This document shows, piece by piece, positions 18,094 to 27,709 of a stretch of DNA of 64,000 nucleotides (the first letter of the stretch is position 1; the number at the start of each line of letters is the position of its first letter). Location of the stretch: positions 12,995 to 76,994 of the forward strand of contig NZ_JAPIUX010000011.1 in the NCBI RefSeq assembly GCF_026240015.1, in the 5' to 3' direction. The notes beneath the pieces are model-generated. The model did no database searches, had not been told where the DNA came from, and was given only the letters and a program-made list of their open reading frames with translations. Position numbers and translations under genes: made by a program. The DNA comes from Acetobacter farinalis (lineage in GTDB: Bacteria; Pseudomonadota; Alphaproteobacteria; Acetobacterales; Acetobacteraceae).

Positions 18094-20091
18094 ATGACAG
18101 ACCCCCTCAATATTTCCGGAGCAGACCCGCAGTCTGGCACCATCCCCCCTACCGCAGCACATACGGCCCCTCCTCAAACCGAAAAGATGCAGTTTGCGGA
18201 ATTTGATGCTGACCAGCCACAACACGCAGCCGCTCCTGTCGGTTTTGCGGCGCTGCTGGGCGTGCTGGGTGTCGTGTATGGGGATATCGGGACCAGCCCG
18301 CTTTATGCGTTCCGCTCCACGGTGGAGGTTATTTCCGGGCACCACAGCGTGGCGGCGTGGGAAATCATGGGGGTCGCCAGCCTTATTTTCTGGACTCTCA
18401 TCCTCACCGTCACGGTCAAATATGTCCTGCTGATCATGCGGGCCGACCATAATGGTGAGGGCGGCATTCTCGCCATCATGTCCCTCGCCCAGCGTATGGC
18501 CACCACCCCAAAAGCCCGATGGATGCTGGGCCTGGTCGGCATTGTCGGGGCCTGCCTGTTCTTTGGTGATGGCATCATTACTCCGGCCATCTCCGTGCTC
18601 TCCGCCATCGAAGGGGTGGAAGTCAGCATCCCCGCCGCGCATGATTTCGTGATTCCCGTCGCCATTCTCGTCATTATCAGCCTGTTCAGCGTGCAATGGA
18701 TCGGCACCGGCAGGGTCGGGTCCATTTTCGGCCCGGTCATGCTGCTCTGGTTCGGCACGCTGGGCGCGCTGGGTGTTCTGCAAATCCTGCATCACCCCGC
18801 AATCCTGATGGCGCTTTCCCCCACCTATGCGCTGGAATTCGTGTTCTACCACGGCAAGCTTTCCTTTCTGGCCCTTGGCTCCGTGGTGCTGTGTGTGACC
18901 GGGGCAGAGGCGCTGTATGCGGATATGGGGCATTTCGGCCGCGCGCCCATTTGCTACGCGTGGCTGTTCTTTGTGCTGCCCATGCTGGTGCTGAACTATT
19001 TCGGGCAGGCCGCTCTGGTCATTGCGGACCCGAAAGCTCTTGCAAACCCGTTCTTCCTGATGTGCCCACACTGGATGCAGGGGCCGATGGTGATCCTCTC
19101 CACCATGGCCACCGTGATTGCCAGCCAGGCCGGAATTTCAGGCGGTTTCTCCATCTGCCGCCAGCTCATCCAGCTTGGCTACATGCCGCGCCTGCGCATT
19201 ACCCACACCAATGCGGAAGAGGAAGGGCAGATCTACCTGCCCGACTTCAACCGTTTTCTGGCCGTGGGAGCCGTGCTGCTGGTGGTCGCTTTCCGCAGTT
19301 CCGATGCCTTGGCCTCCGCCTACGGCATTGCGGTAACAGGCACATTCATCTGCACCTCCATTCTGGCCATTGTGGTGTTCCGCAAGCACTTCCACTGGTC
19401 TGCGTGGCATGTGGGCCTCGTGTTCGGAAGCTTTCTGGCGCTGGATGCCATCTTCTTTGCAGCCAACGCCCTGAAAATTCCGGATGGCGGCTGGGTGCCG
19501 GTCCTGTTGGGCTGCGTGCTGACCCTGATGATGACAACATGGAAGAAGGGTCGTGGCCTGATTCTGGCCCGCCAGCGGCAGGACAGCCTGCCGATGGGGT
19601 CTTTCATCGCCCGCCTGCCGCAGTCCCGCATCATCCGCGTACCGGGCATGGCTGTGTTCATGACAGGCACACCGGACTTCGTGCCGCCCTGCCTGCTGCA
19701 TAACCTCCGCCACAACAAGATCCTGCATGACCACATCCTGTTTGTAACCGTGCAGAACCTTGACCAGCCGGAAGCTGACCGCGGCCACCGTGTGGCTGTG
19801 GAAGAACTGGCCCCCAATATCTACCGTGTCATCCTGCGGTACGGCTTTATGGAAATGCCCAATATCCCCCGCGCACTGGAAGACCTGAAATCCAACGGGG
19901 TGGATTTTGACTCCCTTCAGGCCTCCTACTTCACATCCCGTGAGCTCATCACCCGCTCTTCCGTGCCGCGCATCTCGCACTGGCGGATGTCCCTGTTCCT
20001 GTTCATGGCCCGGAACTCTACCTCCAGCATGGAATTCTTCCGCATTCCGCCAGACCGCGTGGTGCAGCTTGGCGTGAAGGTGGCTATCTGA
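18094..20091 (+). CDS. kup: Kup-family low-affinity potassium uptake protein
   Basis: 665 residues. After a ~45-residue cytosolic N-terminal extension comes GVVYGDIGTSPLYAFR, the Kup signature, then about twelve membrane segments with ADHNGEGGILAIMSLAQR, GDGIITPAISVLSAIEG, TGAEALYADMGHFG and IASQAGISGGFSICRQ. A cytosolic C-terminal domain follows. It imports potassium, probably with protons, at the inner membrane, and is favoured at low pH. The stop at 20091 is five bases before the hemW start, so the two are probably co-transcribed. Confidence 0.95.
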   Translation: MTDPLNISGADPQSGTIPPTAAHTAPPQTEKMQFAEFDADQPQHAAAPVGFAALLGVLGVVYGDIGTSPLYAFRSTVEVISGHHSVAAWEIMGVASLIFWTLILTVTVKYVLLIMRADHNGEGGILAIMSLAQRMATTPKARWMLGLVGIVGACLFFGDGIITPAISVLSAIEGVEVSIPAAHDFVIPVAILVIISLFSVQWIGTGRVGSIFGPVMLLWFGTLGALGVLQILHHPAILMALSPTYALEFVFYHGKLSFLALGSVVLCVTGAEALYADMGHFGRAPICYAWLFFVLPMLVLNYFGQAALVIADPKALANPFFLMCPHWMQGPMVILSTMATVIASQAGISGGFSICRQLIQLGYMPRLRITHTNAEEEGQIYLPDFNRFLAVGAVLLVVAFRSSDALASAYGIAVTGTFICTSILAIVVFRKHFHWSAWHVGLVFGSFLALDAIFFAANALKIPDGGWVPVLLGCVLTLMMTTWKKGRGLILARQRQDSLPMGSFIARLPQSRIIRVPGMAVFMTGTPDFVPPCLLHNLRHNKILHDHILFVTVQNLDQPEADRGHRVAVEELAPNIYRVILRYGFMEMPNIPRALEDLKSNGVDFDSLQASYFTSRELITRSSVPRISHWRMSLFLFMARNSTSSMEFFRIPPDRVVQLGVKVAI

Positions 20092-20096
20092 CCGAC

Positions 20097-21254
20097 GTGC
20101 GCGAAACCGAGCCTCTCGCGCTCTACATCCACTGGCCGTTCTGTCTGGCCAAATGCCCGTACTGTGATTTCAATTCGCATGTACGGGAACGGATGCCTGA
20201 AGCCCGCTTTGCCGCCGCCCTGCGCACGGAACTGGCGCACGATGCCGCACGGCTGGGCCGCCGGAAGCTGGGGTCCATCTTCTTCGGGGGCGGCACCCCT
20301 TCCCTCATGGCTCCTGAAAGTGTGGCCGCCCTGATTGCGGATGCCACAACCCTGTTCGAGCCATTACCGGACCTTGAAATCACGCTGGAAGCCAACCCCA
20401 CCAGCGTAGAGGCTGGCCGCCTGAGCGCCTTCCGGCAGGCGGGTGTGAACCGGGTTTCTCTGGGTATTCAGGCGCTGGATGATGCCGCACTGGCTTTTCT
20501 GGGGCGCGAACATTCGGCACGGCAGGCGCTGGCGGCTCTGGAAACCGCCCGCGCCCTGTTTCCCCGTATCACGTTTGACCTGATTTACGCCCGCCCCGGC
20601 CAGACACTGGCAGACTGGCAGGCGGAGCTGGATACCGCGCTGAGTCTGGTGGCGGACCATGTCTCGCTCTATCAGCTTACCATCGAACCCGGCACGAAAT
20701 TTGAAGCCCTTTACCGCACCGGTGCCTTCACCCTGCCGGATGAAGATGCCGCGGCCACACTGTATCAGGAAACCGCCACTGTTACGGCGCGGCACGGGCT
20801 GGCAGATTATGAAGTCTCCAACTACGCCCGCCCCGGCAGCGAAAGCCGCCATAACCTGACCTACTGGCGCTACGGCGATTATCTGGGCCTTGGCCCCGGC
20901 GCGCATGGGCGCATCACTCAGGGCGAAAACCTGTTTGCCACCCGCCGCCATCGCGCACCGGAACCGTGGGCGGATCTGGTGGAACGCACCGGCACAGGCC
21001 AGACATCACAGGAGGCGCTGGACCCGACCGACCGTGCACGGGAAATGCTGCTGATGGGCCTACGCGTGACAGAAGGCGTGAACACCTCCCGCTTTACCGC
21101 CCGCACCGGCCTAGAGCTGCACGAGGCACTGGACCCCGTGATTCTGAACGCCGCCCTTGAAGAAGGGTATCTGGAGCAAAGTGCTCAAACCCTGCGCACC
21201 ACCCCGGAAGGCCGCCTGCGGCTGGAAGCCCTGCTGGGCGCACTGGTGCTGTAA
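20097..21254 (+). CDS. hemW: Radical SAM heme chaperone HemW-like protein
   Basis: 385 residues beginning at GTG 20097. The radical SAM cluster motif is C16-x3-C20-x2-C23 (FCLAKCPYCDFNSH), with the aromatic residue before the third cysteine typical of HemN/HemW. FFGGGTPSL, LEANPTSVE and RVSLGIQALDD follow, and a HemN C-terminal domain ends the protein. It lacks the longer N-terminal region and extra cysteine of oxygen-independent coproporphyrinogen dehydrogenase HemN, so a heme-chaperone role is more likely. No clear ribosome site exists; coupling from kup is probable. Confidence 0.88.
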   Translation: MRETEPLALYIHWPFCLAKCPYCDFNSHVRERMPEARFAAALRTELAHDAARLGRRKLGSIFFGGGTPSLMAPESVAALIADATTLFEPLPDLEITLEANPTSVEAGRLSAFRQAGVNRVSLGIQALDDAALAFLGREHSARQALAALETARALFPRITFDLIYARPGQTLADWQAELDTALSLVADHVSLYQLTIEPGTKFEALYRTGAFTLPDEDAAATLYQETATVTARHGLADYEVSNYARPGSESRHNLTYWRYGDYLGLGPGAHGRITQGENLFATRRHRAPEPWADLVERTGTGQTSQEALDPTDRAREMLLMGLRVTEGVNTSRFTARTGLELHEALDPVILNAALEEGYLEQSAQTLRTTPEGRLRLEALLGALVL

Positions 21255-21395
21255 ACTCCCCCCGACACAAAGCGCTCAAAACGCCACGCCATAGCGCGCG
21301 GCAACCAGACTGCTGAACTGCCTCTAGGCGTGGGGCTGCCTGTTCGTATAGGCTTGGGGCTTCTGTTTCATCCTCTCTGCCAGCCGAGGTTTTTC

Positions 21396-22508
21396 ATGCG
21401 CCCGCGCTCCCTGCCCCGCCGTCCTTTCCTGCGGCTGACCACCGCCCTTGCCGCAACACTGGCCGTGCTGTGCGCCACGCCCCCGGTGCGGGCACAGGAC
21501 AAAGCCGAGACACCGGAACTGGTGATTGAAGACAACGATTTTCTTGGGCCCGGCGGTTCGGATATCCAGTCCACCATCCCGCTTCTGGCCAACCCGCACA
21601 TCAAGGTGCTGGGCTTTACCGTCAGCACTGGCGATGACTGGGAAAATGCTGAATCCGCCCACCTGCGCCGCTTTCTCGAAATCGCCCATCGGGAGGATAT
21701 CCCGGTGGCGGATGGCGCTGTCTATCCACTGATCAACTCCGTTGCTCTCATGCGCCTGCATGAGCAGCAATACGGCACCATTCCGTGGAAAGGCGCATGG
21801 GGTGGGCTGGGCTCCATGGCCAATGTGCCCTCCACCCAGCCACCGCTGCCAAAACTTGCGGAAGGCACGCCCAAAACACCGGCCATTGCGGAACCAGCCG
21901 CCCTGTTCCTGATCCGCATGGTGCATGCGCACCCGCATCAGGTTACCATTTTTGAAGCTGGGCCTATGACCAATCTGGCACTGGCCATCCGCCTGGACCC
22001 CACCTTTGCCGCCACGGCCAAACAGCTTGTTTTCATGGGTGGTCTGATTGACACCAACATGATGTCCATCATCGGCAATGCGGATTTTGCCTCTGACTTC
22101 AACATGATTTTTGATCCTGAAGCCGCCCATATCACGCTGACAGCCCCGTGGCCCGCCATTACCGTTGTGGGCAATCTCTCCAATGACATCATGATGACCA
22201 AGCCCTACATGGCACGCATTGCCAACAAGGCGACGCCTGTCACCCGCTATATGAGCCAGTATATGGCACCATTGCCCCTGTGGGATGAAATGGCCGCCGC
22301 CATTGCGGCTGACCCGTCACTGGTGCAGCAGTCTGTCAAAGCTTATATGGATGTGGAAACCACTAAAGGCTTCAGCTACGGCCACGCCCATGTCTGGCCC
22401 AAGGACCTGGTCCCTGTTGGCATGGGTGTGCGGGAAGTCACCCTGGTGCAGAAAATCGACACCACAAAGTTTCTGGAAAATTTCGTTAAGCAGGCACAGG
22501 GATTGTAA
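21396..22508 (+). CDS. Exported nucleoside hydrolase-family protein
   Basis: 370 residues from ATG 21396, chosen because a twin-arginine-like signal (RRPFLR near residue 8, hydrophobic core, cleavage after PVRAQ near residue 29) begins there; the longer frame from 21330 would bury it. The mature part opens with VIEDNDFLGPGGSDI, a variant of the DxDxxxDD calcium-binding motif of inosine-uridine nucleoside hydrolases, and has FEAGPMTNLALAIRLDP and a late DVETTKGFSYGHAHV block. It would hydrolyse nucleosides to ribose and base in the periplasm. The first motif differs from canonical DTDPGxDD, so activity is likely but unproven. Confidence 0.82.
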   Translation: MRPRSLPRRPFLRLTTALAATLAVLCATPPVRAQDKAETPELVIEDNDFLGPGGSDIQSTIPLLANPHIKVLGFTVSTGDDWENAESAHLRRFLEIAHREDIPVADGAVYPLINSVALMRLHEQQYGTIPWKGAWGGLGSMANVPSTQPPLPKLAEGTPKTPAIAEPAALFLIRMVHAHPHQVTIFEAGPMTNLALAIRLDPTFAATAKQLVFMGGLIDTNMMSIIGNADFASDFNMIFDPEAAHITLTAPWPAITVVGNLSNDIMMTKPYMARIANKATPVTRYMSQYMAPLPLWDEMAAAIAADPSLVQQSVKAYMDVETTKGFSYGHAHVWPKDLVPVGMGVREVTLVQKIDTTKFLENFVKQAQGL

Positions 22509-22516
22509 AACGGATT

Positions 22517-22544
22517 GCTCTTCAGGCGGCCAGTCCTGAAGAGC
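22517..22544 (+). terminator. Hairpin after the nucleoside hydrolase gene
   Basis: GCTCTTCAGG (22517-22526) and CCTGAAGAGC (22535-22544) form a perfect 10-bp stem with an 8-base loop nine bases after the stop. The tail (GTTCCCTTTCC) is pyrimidine-rich but has no strong T run. It lies between two convergent genes and probably ends both transcripts. Confidence 0.6.
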
Positions 22545-22577
22545 GTTCCCTTTCCAACGTGGAGACCTGTAAGCCGC

Positions 22578-22823
22578 TCAGGGTTGCAGTGTTCCGCTCC
22601 AGCACTCCACAGGCGTACCCATAATCACGAGGCATTTCTGACCGTTTGGATACGTAACTATCAGATGATGGTGCGTTTGCGTGACATCCTGCAGATACGA
22701 TGAGACATCATGACCGGACGTACGAGAAACAGTTGCCTGCGCTTTTGGGGACGTTCCTGTACAAGAGATCAGCAAGTCGGCAAGAGGCATAGAAACTAGC
22801 AGAATGGTCTTGAATGCCTTCAT
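22578..22823 (-). CDS. Small predicted lipoprotein
   Basis: 81 residues on the minus strand. The frame continues upstream, but the ATG at 22823 has GAAGGAAG nine bases before it and starts a lipoprotein signal: MKAF, a hydrophobic run, and lipobox LISC with the lipidated Cys at residue 21. The mature ~60 residues contain a His-rich THHH segment and two more cysteines near the C terminus that could form a disulfide. No family recognised. It is convergent with the nucleoside hydrolase gene. Confidence 0.68.
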   Translation of the reverse strand: MKAFKTILLVSMPLADLLISCTGTSPKAQATVSRTSGHDVSSYLQDVTQTHHHLIVTYPNGQKCLVIMGTPVECWSGTLQP

Positions 22824-22937
22824 GTGAACAGTCTTCCTTCTCTGCCCGCCATCAAGACTGCTGGATCCATTCATTCACTTCCTGAAATTTTCCAGCGTCA
22901 GTCCATTCAATCCGGCTTCAAACCATAAGGGGTCACA

Positions 22938-23378
22938 ATGTCACCTTCTGCTCTCAACCTCATCAAACTGGTTGTCGGTGTCAGTTCGGTTGAAGAGCTG
23001 GCGGCCCGGCAGAAAGACCCGCACAACACACGCCCGCACCCTGACCACAAAGTCCGGCTGCCGGTTGTGCACACCCGGACTTTTCCCCGCCAGAGCGAGG
23101 AAATCCTGAAGGGTGGCTCTTTATACCGCGTCATCAGCGGTCTTATTCAGTGCCGCCAGACTGTGCTGGACCTGCAAACCGAAACCCGAGCAGATGGCAC
23201 ACAGGGCACGCTTATCCTGCTCTCCCCCGAAATTATCCGGGTTGAACCCCGCGCCATGCGCCCCTTTCAGGGATGGCGCTACCTGAAAGGCAGTGATGCG
23301 CCGCTGGATCTTTCCGGTTCCGGTCTTTCTGAGCTACCCCCACTTTTGCAAAAGGAACTGACTTTGCTGGGGTTATGA
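22938..23378 (+). CDS. DUF1489-family protein
   Basis: 146 residues, soluble, no signal peptide. LIKLVVGVSSVEELAARQ at the start, RQSEEILKGGSLYRVI, SGLIQCRQTVLDL and EPRAMRPFQGWRYL together match the DUF1489 (COG5458) family, which is nearly confined to Alphaproteobacteria and supports the taxonomic call. Function is unknown in the family. It stands alone between a minus-strand lipoprotein and the first TonB receptor. The call rests on remembered family features. Confidence 0.8.
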   Translation: MSPSALNLIKLVVGVSSVEELAARQKDPHNTRPHPDHKVRLPVVHTRTFPRQSEEILKGGSLYRVISGLIQCRQTVLDLQTETRADGTQGTLILLSPEIIRVEPRAMRPFQGWRYLKGSDAPLDLSGSGLSELPPLLQKELTLLGL

Positions 23379-23485
23379 AAACCATACCCGCACCCCCTCA
23401 GCATGTCACAATGCCGGCTTAAAGCTCCCAGTCCGGTTCACAAAGCTTCAGAGCGCGCCTTGCCACACATCAGATAGGCACAAAG

Positions 23486-23511
23486 AAACCCCTTCAAAAA
23501 AGAAGGGGTTT
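23486..23511 (-). terminator. Intrinsic terminator of the first TonB receptor gene
   Basis: AAACCCCTTC (23486-23495) and GAAGGGGTTT (23502-23511) form a 10-bp stem around six A residues. Read on the minus strand it lies 31 bases after the receptor stop and is followed by a T-rich tail. The plus-strand tail TTTTCTC is also T-rich, so it may work both ways for the convergent DUF1489 gene. Confidence 0.75.
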
Positions 23512-23542
23512 TCTCAAATCAACTCAGAAAAAAACCTGAAAC

Positions 23543-26521
23543 TTAGAAGTTCATTCCAGCCTGCAGGAGGAAGCTGCGGCCAGCATACCAGCCACTGTAA
23601 GTGGCACTGTTGCTGTTGCTGGAGGTATCGACCAGGAACGGCGGCTGCTTGTCTGCCAGATTCTGGATTTCAAACTGAAGGTTCCAGCGCTTGTAGTTGT
23701 AGTTGAACGTCAGATCCTGAAGCACCATGGCAGGTGTCTTAACACGACCATACCCATCAGATTTGTAGATGGTGTAGGAGCCGTCGTTCCAGTGCATCCC
23801 GCTCATATACTGCATCATGTAGGTCACGCTGAAGTTGTTATGATGCCATGACAAGGAAGCATAATCACGCACAGTCGGATTGGACGTACCATTTGCCTGA
23901 TAGGTAATGGAACCCAAGTAGTTGTAGTGCTCACCACCCGGAATCTGCTGCTGCTTGTAGCTGACCAGACGCTGGAAATTATTTTCAACCAGAAACCAGT
24001 CTGCATCAGACACACGGAAGCGATAGCTCAGATCCCAGTCAACACCGCTGGTGGTAAGTGCACCAAGATTGGCGTTGAGTGCAGAAACCGTGTTGATCTG
24101 GCCGTTACCCAGACGGTTGACATACTGGCACATACCCGGCGCGGAACCCGTATAGCACCCATCAAGCACATACTGCGTAGACAGCGCACCAATGGTATCA
24201 GACACGCGATAATGCCAGAAAGAAGCACTGGTTGAAAGACCACGGACCCAATGCGGCGTGAACGTCGCACCGAACGTATAGGTACGGCCCACTTCCGGGC
24301 GCAGTTTGGGGTTACCCCCAATCAGCGTGGGAACCTGACCGGAACCAGATTGCTGGAATGTGTTCGGATTGATGTTGTTCTTCATGCAGTTTGCCATAAC
24401 GGCAGCCTGACGGCCGCCATATGTGCCAATCTGGGTCATATCGCACGGATCATTCGCACCGAGGTAGCTCATGACCGTGCCGCCATACATTTCAGACACG
24501 CTGGGCTGACGGAAAGACGTGCCCAGAGTACCACGGAAGGCGACATCCTGTGTGGGAGCCCAGTTGATACCGGCTTTCCAGTTATAGGTGCTACCAAATG
24601 TATTATAAGTCGAATAGCGACCCTGCCCATCAATTGACAGGTTTTTGGCAAACGGCACATTGTGCAGCAGCGTCAGATTACCTTCCAGATAGGCTTCTGA
24701 CACATCAAAGCCGCCGCTGGTTGCAGCCACAGTGTTGGTCAGTGACCCACCCTGCTGGATCAGGGCATCCGGGCGGTAGCTCATCTGCTCACCACGATGT
24801 TCCATGCCCAGAGCGATACCAAGGTCACCACCGCCTTTGTACGGCATTTTCACAACATGATCGTTATGAATCCGCATGTTGGTGTCACGCATCGTGTACT
24901 GGGAGTGATCATGCTGGGTATAATTAGCATAATTTGCCGCATTGGGTGACAGGGTAGCCAGCGCGCTGGACGGCACACACCCGGCATACCCTGCACAGGC
25001 GTTTGGATTATAGATCAGGTCACTTGCCGGATCACCCGCTGTTGCGGACTGAAGACCCCATTCCCGCAGCAGATTGGCATAATTCCCCACGCCTGACGTC
25101 TGGTAGCTGGCCATGGTGGAACCGTAGGTGAAAGAGGCATCATACATCCAGCCCGCTGCGATTTCACCACTGGCACCGACTTTGGCTGTCAGGCTGTCAA
25201 TCGCACTTTCAGATTTACGAGGGCCGAACTCTGCCATACGGCGGTACATCTGCAGTTCTTCACCGCTTGTGTTCCCGGGATAATCCGTTGGAATCAAGAT
25301 AGAGCTCGGCAGGTCAGACGGCGGCACACTGCCCGTGGCAGGCATGGGTGCTATCTGTGTCCAGGATGTTTTGTGGCTGTAAAGCACATTGGAATACAGC
25401 GTAAAATGCTTGTCAAAATTATAATGCGCATCACCCATCAGACTCGCGTTCTGCGTCTGATTGAGCAATGAGGAATCCTTATTGTAATTGTAACGGCTAG
25501 ACTTGCTGTAGGGGATCAAGCCGCCCTGATTATCGCTGTTATACAGAGAGGCGCCAGTGTTCGGGTCAAAGAACTTACCGCTGGTTGCTGTACCAGAGCC
25601 ATACATGACGCTTGAAGGATTGGCAGGATTGTTCGCCTGCGGATAACGAGACCACGCACGATCTTTCTGCATGACACCGCCCTGCGTGTCATACTGCCCA
25701 AAAACAGTAATGTTGCCGCGGTCATGATCAAAATTAAAGCCTTTATAGGCTGAAATCAGACCGGTACGGTTGTCGCCACGCTGCGTGATATCACCACGCA
25801 GATTCACACCGCCTGTGGTCAGATTATGCCTGAGCTTGATATTGATAACACCAGAGACGGCATCCGCCCCGTACAGTTCAGAGCCACCATCCTTCAGGAT
25901 TTCCACGGACTGGACTGCCATAACCGGCAGCGTATTCAGATCCACGCAGGACATCGTGCTGTCACCGCTCTGGGTCATACGCTTGCCGTCAATCAGCACC
26001 AGCACACGATTACTGCCCAGATTACGCAGATCCGTGCAAGAAATCCCGTCCCCACCATTCGTATCCGCATTGCTGCGTCCGCTAGACCCGATGGAGGGCA
26101 TACGCTGCAGGAAGTCACCTACACTCGTCACACCCGTCTGCTGAATATCCCTGGCACTGATGATCTGCACAGGATTGGGGCTGGTATTCCGGCCCTGACG
26201 CAGGAACGAACCCGTGACCACGACATTCTCAGCCTCACCAGCAACCGCGGCGCTGCTGCGAGCCTGTTTGATTGTTCTGGCAGAAGATGTCGTTGTGGCT
26301 TTGATCGGCTCAACTGAAGGCGTCACGGCCCTCTGCTGCACAACCTTTTTCGCGCTGCGCGCCTTATGTGTCACGCCAGCCGTTTTTGTAATACCGGCCC
26401 GTGTTGTCTTTGCTGACGCGGCATCAGCCAGAACAGGTGTGGCCGCTGCAAAAACAGGCAAAGCATAAAGCAGGGTAAAAGAGAGCGGCAGACGCTTCTT
26501 CCCGCGGTCAGTATGAGACAT
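23543..26521 (-). CDS. TonB-dependent outer-membrane receptor, copy 1
   Basis: 992 residues. A signal peptide (PLSFTLLYALPVFAAATPVLA) is followed by a basic Ala/Thr/Lys segment to about residue 90. A TonB-box-like VVVTGSF stretch follows, then a plug domain (NPVQIISARDIQQTGVTSVGDFLQRMPS, NRVLVLIDGKRM, SVEILKDGGSELYGADAVSGVINI) and a long beta-barrel ending in the terminal aromatic of SFLLQAGMNF. It should take up a large ligand with TonB energy. No sigma factor, FecR or permease gene is adjacent, and the substrate is unknown. The first 30 residues and the upstream region are near copies of those of the receptor at 27710-30820, while the barrels differ strongly. Confidence 0.9.
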   Translation of the reverse strand: MSHTDRGKKRLPLSFTLLYALPVFAAATPVLADAASAKTTRAGITKTAGVTHKARSAKKVVQQRAVTPSVEPIKATTTSSARTIKQARSSAAVAGEAENVVVTGSFLRQGRNTSPNPVQIISARDIQQTGVTSVGDFLQRMPSIGSSGRSNADTNGGDGISCTDLRNLGSNRVLVLIDGKRMTQSGDSTMSCVDLNTLPVMAVQSVEILKDGGSELYGADAVSGVINIKLRHNLTTGGVNLRGDITQRGDNRTGLISAYKGFNFDHDRGNITVFGQYDTQGGVMQKDRAWSRYPQANNPANPSSVMYGSGTATSGKFFDPNTGASLYNSDNQGGLIPYSKSSRYNYNKDSSLLNQTQNASLMGDAHYNFDKHFTLYSNVLYSHKTSWTQIAPMPATGSVPPSDLPSSILIPTDYPGNTSGEELQMYRRMAEFGPRKSESAIDSLTAKVGASGEIAAGWMYDASFTYGSTMASYQTSGVGNYANLLREWGLQSATAGDPASDLIYNPNACAGYAGCVPSSALATLSPNAANYANYTQHDHSQYTMRDTNMRIHNDHVVKMPYKGGGDLGIALGMEHRGEQMSYRPDALIQQGGSLTNTVAATSGGFDVSEAYLEGNLTLLHNVPFAKNLSIDGQGRYSTYNTFGSTYNWKAGINWAPTQDVAFRGTLGTSFRQPSVSEMYGGTVMSYLGANDPCDMTQIGTYGGRQAAVMANCMKNNINPNTFQQSGSGQVPTLIGGNPKLRPEVGRTYTFGATFTPHWVRGLSTSASFWHYRVSDTIGALSTQYVLDGCYTGSAPGMCQYVNRLGNGQINTVSALNANLGALTTSGVDWDLSYRFRVSDADWFLVENNFQRLVSYKQQQIPGGEHYNYLGSITYQANGTSNPTVRDYASLSWHHNNFSVTYMMQYMSGMHWNDGSYTIYKSDGYGRVKTPAMVLQDLTFNYNYKRWNLQFEIQNLADKQPPFLVDTSSNSNSATYSGWYAGRSFLLQAGMNF

Positions 26522-26870
26522 GGATGCTTCCCGGCAAGATGTTACATTTTAATGTCGTTGGTATTTCCGAATTAAGAAATGCTTCTCCATGTGTCATCCA
26601 AAAATTTCGATGCAAAAACCTTTTCCAAAAATATGCGACATTTTAAGCACACCAGATATGCAACAAAAACTGTTTATTTCCTTGAAAACCGTAAAAAATG
26701 GACAAAAATTGCTTTTGATTCATAATTTTCTTCTCATAAATTAAGATGGTTTTGAAACCATTCTGTGTTGCTTAATTGCTACAAGCCCTATCTGACTCGT
26801 CCCTCTATCCCCCTCAGTCATAAGATTACGCCCAGTCGACCCAGAGGCACCCCTTAAAATCTGGACCTGT
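26519..26870 (-). promoter_or_regulatory. Upstream region of receptor 1, copy of the receptor 2 upstream region
   Basis: The 25 bases ending at the ATG are identical to those before the second receptor, and matching blocks continue outward. TTTTGAAACCATTCT begins 229 bases from the start codon in both copies, and GACTCGTCC begins 273 versus 275 bases away. Weaker similarity continues to about 26870. A near-palindrome AAAATAT-GCG-ACATTTT lies at 26628-26644. I infer a shared promoter and regulator; no confident -35/-10 pair was identified. Confidence 0.65.
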
Positions 26871-27649
26871 ACCTGTTCGACTTTCAGAGAGCACAAGCGC
26901 CGTGGATGGAAGGCATCGCGCTGTCATCAATCTCACCATTCTTAAGTATCTGGAGCACATACATGGCGCAGCCAACGGCCCTTTCTGCTCTACATAAAAC
27001 TTTCCAAGAGCCCATGGCAGATCAATCCTTCCTTCAGAGAGAAACGATACAAGTCTTCGTCTCCATCACATGGGCACCACCCAACCAGAAGCTTGCGCCT
27101 TTTCCAGTCCACTATCGGCGTCCGATGCGAAAAATCCCGGCACGTCAGACTCTAAAAAGGATACCCACACATCAGACCTGATGACGGTCTGTCGATTGGG
27201 CTTGGGCAGGCCACATGCCAAAACACTCTGCTGGTTGATCCATGCAGGGTCGTTTTGTGCTCAAGCCTACTCACACGGCAGCGAACGGCGATGTCCCGAA
27301 AAAATCTTGCTTAACTAAACGTTGGGCAACTTTGACATGAAGTGTCTCACTTCCAGTTTACCCGGCAAAGGTGTTGGACTGGCGTCTTTCAAAAAGATCG
27401 ATGCCATGCCTCCAGTCGCCCAGAAGAAGCAGTGCGCGGCGAATTACTTCAAGACCAACCAATGATCTGATTTCGCCTCAATACCACTCCCTCGTAGCCT
27501 GCCCCATTCATCCACACCTGTTGCCTATATCGGACACAGCAAAAGTAAAATATCTTCAATATAAAATTACAAGATTATTTATCGTATTTTATACAAACAA
27601 ATAAAGGAAATATCTCTATAAAATAAGTCTATATATTATATATAAAAAA
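26871..27649. other. Region between the two receptors with no convincing gene
   Basis: These ~780 bases hold only short open frames (the longest, 91 codons at 26906-27181, has no ribosome site or recognisable motif). Short stretches look coding-like in different minus-strand frames broken by stops, as expected of a decayed gene, but I recognise no family. The last ~100 bases (27545-27648) are very AT-rich. No inverted-repeat ends of an insertion sequence were found. Confidence 0.4.
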
Positions 27650-27674
27650 GAAGGAAGCCTTAAAGGCTTCCTTC
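27650..27674 (-). terminator. Intrinsic terminator of the second TonB receptor gene
   Basis: GAAGGAAGCCTT (27650-27661) and AAGGCTTCCTTC (27663-27674) are perfect 12-bp complements around a single base. On the minus strand the hairpin lies 35 bases after the receptor stop and is followed by TTTTTT, a textbook intrinsic terminator. Confidence 0.88.
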
Positions 27675-27709
27675 ATACTTTTCTACAACTTCGTTACTGA
27701 TATGAAACT

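Noticed and set aside
26522..27709. Insertion sequence between the TonB receptors
   Set aside because: No terminal inverted repeats, target duplication or transposase motif could be found.
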